Shown here one piece after another: positions 61,201 through 64,000 of a DNA stretch of 64,000 bases (its first letter is position 1; each line of letters begins with the position of its first letter). The notes beneath the pieces are model-generated. The model was not told the origin of the DNA. It saw only the letters and a list, made by a program, of their open reading frames with translations, and did no database searches. Made by a program: the position numbers and the translations under genes. The DNA is from Bradyrhizobium sp. SZCCT0153 (GTDB taxonomy: Bacteria; Pseudomonadota; Alphaproteobacteria; Rhizobiales; Xanthobacteraceae), in contig NZ_JAFCKS010000002.1 in the NCBI RefSeq assembly GCF_018129995.1, forward strand, positions 682,001 through 746,000, in the 5' to 3' direction.

Positions 61201-64000
61201 GCGTCGGTGCCAGCACCAACAGCTGGGTCCACGCGGACCAGGCCGTCAATGTCGGCGACCACGCCAAGGTCGAGGCCTGGGGCCAGATCAACATCTATGC
61301 CGGCATGTCGGGCGATACCATCACCTTCAGCAGCGTGCAGGCAACCGCGACGACGGTGGTCTACAACAACACCGCCGTTCCGATCTCCGCGCTCTACCGC
61401 GGCACGGCCAATGCCGGCGACACCACGAGCCTGACACTCGCCAACACCTCGAGCGTGCTCGGCGTACAGAACATTGCCCTGGGAGCGACCCAGGGTCAGG
61501 TCACGGCCTCCGGCAACGGCAGCAACTACAATCCGTATCTGGGCATCTTCAGCGCCAAGAACAGCGACAACCACAGCCACACCAGCGGAACCGGCGATGT
61601 CGCGCTCAATGGCCTGGTGGTGGCGGGCATCAACAACGATATCACAATCACGATCGACATCGGTGCGAGTGCGCCGACCGCGAGCACGACGAGTGCTTAC
61701 TCGTCACTGCTGTCCGGCGGTTCGTCGACACCCACCCTCGAATATGTCGCCGACGTCGATCACTTCAACCCGATGATGAGCTGGAACCATCAGGTGGTCC
61801 AGTACACCATCGTCGGCGGCTTCAATCCCTACCAGAACGTCGTCAACCAGCTCGTCACGCTGACCGGCCTGACCGAGACGCAAATCCGCTCGCAGCTCGC
61901 GGCGGCGACGCCCGCGGCGCCAGCGACGATGTCGCCGTCCGGCACCGATCCGACCGGCGACATCCAGCGCCAGATCAACACATTGATCCAGCAGGCGCCG
62001 TATACCTCCGACTCCCCCGGCAACGCCTTCGCATTCGGCGACATGCTGGTATCCGCCGGCAACGTCTCGATCCTGGCGCAGAAGCTGACTGGAAACAGCG
62101 GCACGAACCCCGCGGCGCCCGCGGTCATCGCGCGCAGCTCGCCGATGATCAAGATCGAGAACAAGGGCCTCGACTTCATCGACCTGGCCAACCTCACGGT
62201 CACCAATGTGACCGGAGGAAACATCACCTATCGCCAGATCGACCATGTCGACCCGGATTCGCACTCCAATGTGACCTTCACCGCCACACCGAGCGCGACG
62301 CCGATCATCGACATCTCGGCCACTTACAACCGCCTGGATCCCTTCAGCGGGCTCGGCGTCGACCAGAACGGCAACCAGCTGACCCGCACGCCCGACATCT
62401 ACTTCGACGGCGCCGTCAATAACGAGAACGGCCTGCTCAAGATCACCAACAATCTCGGCAGCATCGTCGCGTCGCAGTCGCTCAATGCCGCGACCGTCCA
62501 GATGGTGGCGCCCAACGGCTCGTTCGTCTTCCTGGGCGGCCTTGGCAGCTTCTACACCTCCAACCACGATGTTCTCTCGCAATGGGCGGGTGTCGAATTC
62601 AAGCCGGCTGACGATGACACGCTGACGGCGGTCATGGCGGCGGCGACCTATCTCGGCGCCTATGGCGACTACGCGACCAGCCCGCATATCGGCGCGGGCG
62701 GCGGCCACCCGTATTCCTACTATTGCTGCGTCGACGGCAATACCGGCGTTCAGCAAACGGCGAGCAGCAGCACGATCTTCACCGCGCGCATGCTGGATCT
62801 GTACTACGACGGCCTGTCGCTCTATTCGGCGATCTTCCTGCCGATGGGCCAGGGTGCGCCGGGCAACGGTAATCCCAACGCCGGCAGCGTGCCTAACGCC
62901 GCTACGCTCGCGATCATGGAAGGGCCGACGGTTCAGACCATCTCCACCGCGCCGTGGGAACGGGATACCTATACCGGCCAGGGCGTCTACAGCAACACGA
63001 CCTACGATTACACCACGACCTCGACAGATTCCCAGGGCAACACCACCACCACCAACCACACGTCCACGTTCTACTCGCCATTCAATTGCGCGGGGTGTTC
63101 TGCCTACTTCCAGGTCGTCAATATCCAGCCCGACGTGATCACGCCGAGGACCGCGCAATCGAACTCTTCCTCGAACAATAGCTCGACCGCGACCGCGGGG
63201 TACCAAACGCCCGCTAACGCGCCTTTCATCTTCGGCAAGGCGATCATCATCTCGGCTGGCGTCATCAACATCAACGGCACCATCCAGAGCGGCACGAGCA
63301 GCGATTACTCGGTCGATATCGGCGGCGCCGCGTTGACCGCTATCAACACCCTCAAGACCAGCAACAATGGCGCGGACTTTGCCCAGGCCCAGGCCAACGC
63401 GCGGAACGGCAGCTATTACGACATCACGGCCTCTGCGACGACGGAGGCCGCCAGCGACATCAAGATCGGGGTGAAGTACAACGCTCTCACCGACCAGATC
63501 ATGGTGAACGGCGTGGTGCAGGGCTCGGGCGGCTACGTCTATTTGAACGGAAAGATCATCTCGACCTCGACCCAGGATGGAGTTTCCCAGGGCACTATCG
63601 CGGTCAAAGGCGGCGCCGGCTCGATCACGGTCAACAACTCAACCGGGCTCCAGCTCGTCACCAACACCATCAATACCGGCGTCAGCGCGCCGAGCGTGAT
63701 CGAGATCGTCGATCAGCTCCAGCAGCAGACGACGTGGTACGTCTACAATCCTTCCGCTGCGGGCAGCCAGCAGGTGTCGACGTATCGGACGAGCGGCGTC
63801 AATGCGAGCCAGTACACCGACTCGATGCTGACCGGCCTCAGCGGCACGGCAGGCATCCAGTACGCGCCGAAGGCAAACATGTATTACCAGTGGGTCGATA
63901 CGGCCACGCTCGATCGTCCGACGGACTCGACGCAGTTCGACTACGGCTGGCATTACACGCCTAATTCGACCACCGGGCAGAACTGGACCCGCACGATCAG
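52206..64000 (+). CDS. Giant exported filamentous-haemagglutinin/LktA-like adhesin (3' end outside window)
   Basis: A single frame stays open from ATG 52206 to the last base, 3,931 codons, so the protein is larger still. A long N-terminal export region (to about residue 45, ending RLQAQTANVI) precedes a two-partner-secretion type domain with PDGRTGTS, NAFNSFSQFSVGQGNTVNL and a GNVYFADPKGFVVG block. Near residue 360 comes GTLLIDPTDVVIG. The rest is a Gly/Ala/Ser/Thr/Asn-rich beta-helix of degenerate repeats, each with AYI or AYV followed by a valine/asparagine-rich strand. Cysteines occur almost only as close pairs (968/973, 1550/1561, 3507/3508, 3628/3631). By family it should be a surface or secreted adhesin. 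The TpsB-type outer-membrane partner is not in the window. Arginine-rich antisense frames here are composition artefacts. Confidence 0.88.
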   Translation, partial: MRRPSARRDNAELTLRGLARFRSMSLLCALQMVFLPVFSVRLQAQTANVITPDGRTGTSLQTSGSVTNVTTSTVSGNNAFNSFSQFSVGQGNTVNLQLPTGTRNLVNIVRDAPVYVNGTLNSYMNGAIGGNVYFADPKGFVVGRSGTVNVGSLNVSTPTREFTDSLIGAQGQINGSAVGHLMAGSFPVSPDGNIRIYGRVNAIDGVRLTGQNVFVGGASQRDIANLDHAAKFAASVNSKGLRSASAITVSNGSIHIGAVNNARINGRLTARSKTSTPSNITVQAGNNIDLGKNARLSTASRTGDAGGVLVKAVNDVTVRSGAKFNASSKMGNAGLVELSGNGVIDVGSGVTINLSAPAGLAGTLLIDPTDVVIGDASQGDTGVTLSNSSVANAIAALSAGATYLVQADNSITMLAHALVDARRLDANGHSTGNANNVTIDAPNITISSGARILAQVVDFGGSHYTNGNVRLTATASDTRLSGQATATTGITVDGQITGGDISIGATSIATSSFTSSVPGLFTLVGTTLAASLLGINGGYVAASATATVNINGNANINGAGNIMIASHGSETAQDPAIASTLLGGSPIGAAAVVGKLDGNVTTNVASGATISAGGNLAIHATNDATLNVTAVAATSSAQFIETVAYSTGSVSTTANVATGANLSVGTVIASGNSLTLRAINNNSFSTGATSVALSTPNASGGIGGALAISDVTTSATAKLGSSLGASASSRMNGSVTVEATSNTTSNSTMASTIVGTPALIGAIQEFMVSSPTLSPLIAQQMVPLFPVNFDLKVAAALSLANSTENATASIGQNPSGGTPSLYINGNVAVVSTLIDRGVRSNATAAAITSNASTGEGVAISAAVAWGNFNHNSNAYIGGGTVINAANIAVDASTWMPITNTWLKWDGLTEVLSHLNGNLGVGGNILTSYANATADAGDTAAVAGSVNHFVVDNNTTAWVASSASLTATCTTAACGSSWSATVNNGDVHAYDSSIQIAATTTTASIDAAGNVGTLGFLPGNTSGGSSVGGSLNFVQFNTSTIAGVSDQATLRAADDIAVNAITSDQFVAVAPSSGKAAGALALNGITSLGFLNNTTHASISSQASVFSPTLNILAQQDLSVVTIAGAVNVGGGSAVGLSVAYLGANMDTSAYIGDNHSDIRPGPFSTDDPFAGNSGGSGSVNVDNLTISATTSGRITSAAVAASITEPSLSSFADKAGAASAAATGGPAGIALAANKISSSSGSSTNGFTMDLAGSSSVSDVSLGTSAYIRNTSVNKFTTATAANTGTIVQALNDTILSNGSGSAAANMSGSSAQGAAVGAAIAAAMSSNATLAYIYGTTMQNQTSVTVQALNGGSETVVAIGVAGGTSANAAALSGSVGIMTDSANAYIESSTITGYATGTNRAIEVDAYQTTNIAIGGGSLYVSGGKAGVGIGLTYASIADPTGGNATDAHIRSTSISNYDSLLVLADSASVIAAGAATGGAGANGLAGAIVVDEVTPTTTAYINSSSTVNINVGRVTVLADSGAVSDLDTALGNLVKKSNNNHLASDTCTAAAGNGTQNCIDFSAAALNDGMGNGPGASIISVAGTIQAGKNNVGASMVYDTIATTHWAYIANVRMSALGSVSVNAVDTTKIQSVTIGFGLATSQFAGVGGMTISSIANTVSAAIGNSQSDTTQSTVTASNISVSASDNSSITGTAAIAGASTQGSAAGLALVYSSIANNVGAGVTGSKLTASGNLAVSANSNASISTVAVGIAMSSQVGLAGSVATNLLGTNVTAGITAAGTNGINGADVTANNNVAVIAGNNDKAAVFGGAVSISKGAGGAAGSLVTSQITGTTAAYISGTNTKVDARGTSATDTLSVNNGTLVHAFDLGAAQTPSDNTPDLSENQDTVRGLAVVASSHQAVVTNVASLAASSGIAIMINPITNVMSGATRAYIDSAAIDSRLTSSTLAPQIEVAASSFSYSGALGVGIVPPTGSGGGGATIISTTMSRDTRAYITNSTVGGVSSSSPTVGAVTVKANAEQDASSIAIGFNTGSVGLNVFQATTEAYVDGGALTAASLTVNANNNTGIFSANGSGAYGSQAAIGAAFLVQVSSNRTEAYVGDEFHYQGNGAAHTTALNLSGALDVEANTKNRFEAYAVGGALSTGTAAIAGMANIEIASNTTIAGVYDTTLQSVTGGAAGAVTINANEDVAIKEIAGALAIGASGGGVGVGAAANVIVFKSQTTAESRNSNLNSSGAINVGALSTKEVLSYAVTAGIGGSVGIGATVGVIIIGTNTADPDTQGEQTGQLNQGGNGTIASVNAGTNSSHGSNAVASGTAGNPNNANVTSTYDVSSVLTGGNDGVTAQIAGGNVTGSEVHVAATSANAAKMYLLGAGFAKNVGIGAGIGYTSVDSSVLANLSAVVSAPSVSVAAVVKDASTGPYAGKTIDTEAIAGGAALYFGADAAVAVGNVANTVMAQLGGQVTGTGGTGVAVMAQDSSTQVVFTGGVTGGAVAVGASVATAGRSSSVAAKVLDDATVNASTLAVGASGAGTMTTTSTALGGGIVAGVGADAEAHENSSVLAEIGSGASITTSATGVGTLVTASIMPNLSSSAIGVSVGGGAVGVAVAKSTVGATVTADVGDNADFSGGALAVTAMALVPTSGTTTYAWALAGGGGSLIGAQGSLAMASENATVSAYGGTGITLPNGDVVIAAENDSSQYAQATGLSTGFLALGATVAQTSSIAHTYAYLGAPADMDATHLNHTDYTGILQITATGKDTNVSSATVGAGGTYAGAAAVATTSSTAVTDARFDGGATDDTLYFGGLNIQAKHTTNYAASGDAYQASTAGVSAGNAQNDVDSTTTAEIGTHLIINSAGGDMVVISNDIVNQAGGGARSGSGGSFSGAAALSDSHVTQTVTTNIGAGTVLSLNGDPRTSAAVINIEAYNTLNTNDTASLATASFFAGGGAESNMTANATLAVNINARELFSVGKIYIGTAAKMAAANNANASLYGAIAGVGASTNSWVHADQAVNVGDHAKVEAWGQINIYAGMSGDTITFSSVQATATTVVYNNTAVPISALYRGTANAGDTTSLTLANTSSVLGVQNIALGATQGQVTASGNGSNYNPYLGIFSAKNSDNHSHTSGTGDVALNGLVVAGINNDITITIDIGASAPTASTTSAYSSLLSGGSSTPTLEYVADVDHFNPMMSWNHQVVQYTIVGGFNPYQNVVNQLVTLTGLTETQIRSQLAAATPAAPATMSPSGTDPTGDIQRQINTLIQQAPYTSDSPGNAFAFGDMLVSAGNVSILAQKLTGNSGTNPAAPAVIARSSPMIKIENKGLDFIDLANLTVTNVTGGNITYRQIDHVDPDSHSNVTFTATPSATPIIDISATYNRLDPFSGLGVDQNGNQLTRTPDIYFDGAVNNENGLLKITNNLGSIVASQSLNAATVQMVAPNGSFVFLGGLGSFYTSNHDVLSQWAGVEFKPADDDTLTAVMAAATYLGAYGDYATSPHIGAGGGHPYSYYCCVDGNTGVQQTASSSTIFTARMLDLYYDGLSLYSAIFLPMGQGAPGNGNPNAGSVPNAATLAIMEGPTVQTISTAPWERDTYTGQGVYSNTTYDYTTTSTDSQGNTTTTNHTSTFYSPFNCAGCSAYFQVVNIQPDVITPRTAQSNSSSNNSSTATAGYQTPANAPFIFGKAIIISAGVININGTIQSGTSSDYSVDIGGAALTAINTLKTSNNGADFAQAQANARNGSYYDITASATTEAASDIKIGVKYNALTDQIMVNGVVQGSGGYVYLNGKIISTSTQDGVSQGTIAVKGGAGSITVNNSTGLQLVTNTINTGVSAPSVIEIVDQLQQQTTWYVYNPSAAGSQQVSTYRTSGVNASQYTDSMLTGLSGTAGIQYAPKANMYYQWVDTATLDRPTDSTQFDYGWHYTPNSTTGQNWTRTI

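Noticed and set aside
52206..64000. CRISPR-like or tandem DNA repeat array within the adhesin region
   Set aside because: The repetition is at protein level and degenerate; there are no identical direct DNA repeats with regular spacers and no cas genes.

Overview
The window looks like chromosomal DNA from a high-GC alphaproteobacterium, most likely Bradyrhizobium or a close relative in the Hyphomicrobiales. The evidence is the very high GC in third codon positions, the abundance of ABC importers for sugars, polyols, peptides and organic anions, GTG/TTG starts, and short dispersed palindromic repeats of the 'ctctccc...gggagag' and 'cattgcgagcgcagcga' kinds between genes. This assignment rests on pattern recognition, not on a search. 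I saw no tRNA, rRNA, CRISPR array or intact insertion sequence.

Layout. 1-1173: end of a branched-chain amino-acid/urea type ABC operon (two ATPases). 1340-2728: small membrane protein and a YeiH-family exporter. 2833-12914: a minus-strand ABC importer (binding protein with a NosL-like tail, permease, ATPase), a Crp/Fnr-type regulator and a DUF971 protein, facing a plus-strand run of ferredoxin reductase, APS-reductase-alpha-like flavoprotein, AprB-like 2x[4Fe-4S] ferredoxin and HEAT-repeat protein. The two halves share a short sequence motif in four upstream regions. I regard this as the most interesting candidate system. 11742-25742: sugar-acid pathway genes (XylX-like dehydratase, L-arabinose/D-galactose 1-dehydrogenase, mutarotase, lactonase), a GntR regulator and two complete sugar ABC importers (YtfQRT-YjfF type and ChvE-GguAB type). 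Together they can import aldoses and start oxidative, non-phosphorylative breakdown. 25873-35293: a polyol operon (HAD phosphatase, SorC-type regulator, SmoEFGK-type importer, SDR polyol dehydrogenase, FGGY kinase, PfkB kinase) with a long palindrome in front of the binding-protein gene.

35303-43225: a LysR regulator divergent from an amidase and a complete peptide/opine-type ABC importer. 43226-44760: repeat-rich, decayed stretch with a 3'-truncated PotB-like permease. 44767-47380: MhqD-like esterase and MhqO-like dioxygenase divergent from a LysR regulator. 47373-51094: a TorS-like hybrid histidine kinase co-encoded with a Tat-exported binding protein. 51391-64000: a small secreted protein and then a giant exported filamentous-haemagglutinin-like adhesin whose frame is still open after 3,931 codons at the window edge.

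Gene starts were chosen from ribosome-binding sites, 4-base overlaps with the preceding gene and family length. Functions come from recognising motifs and families by eye. Substrates of the transporters are inferences from neighbours.
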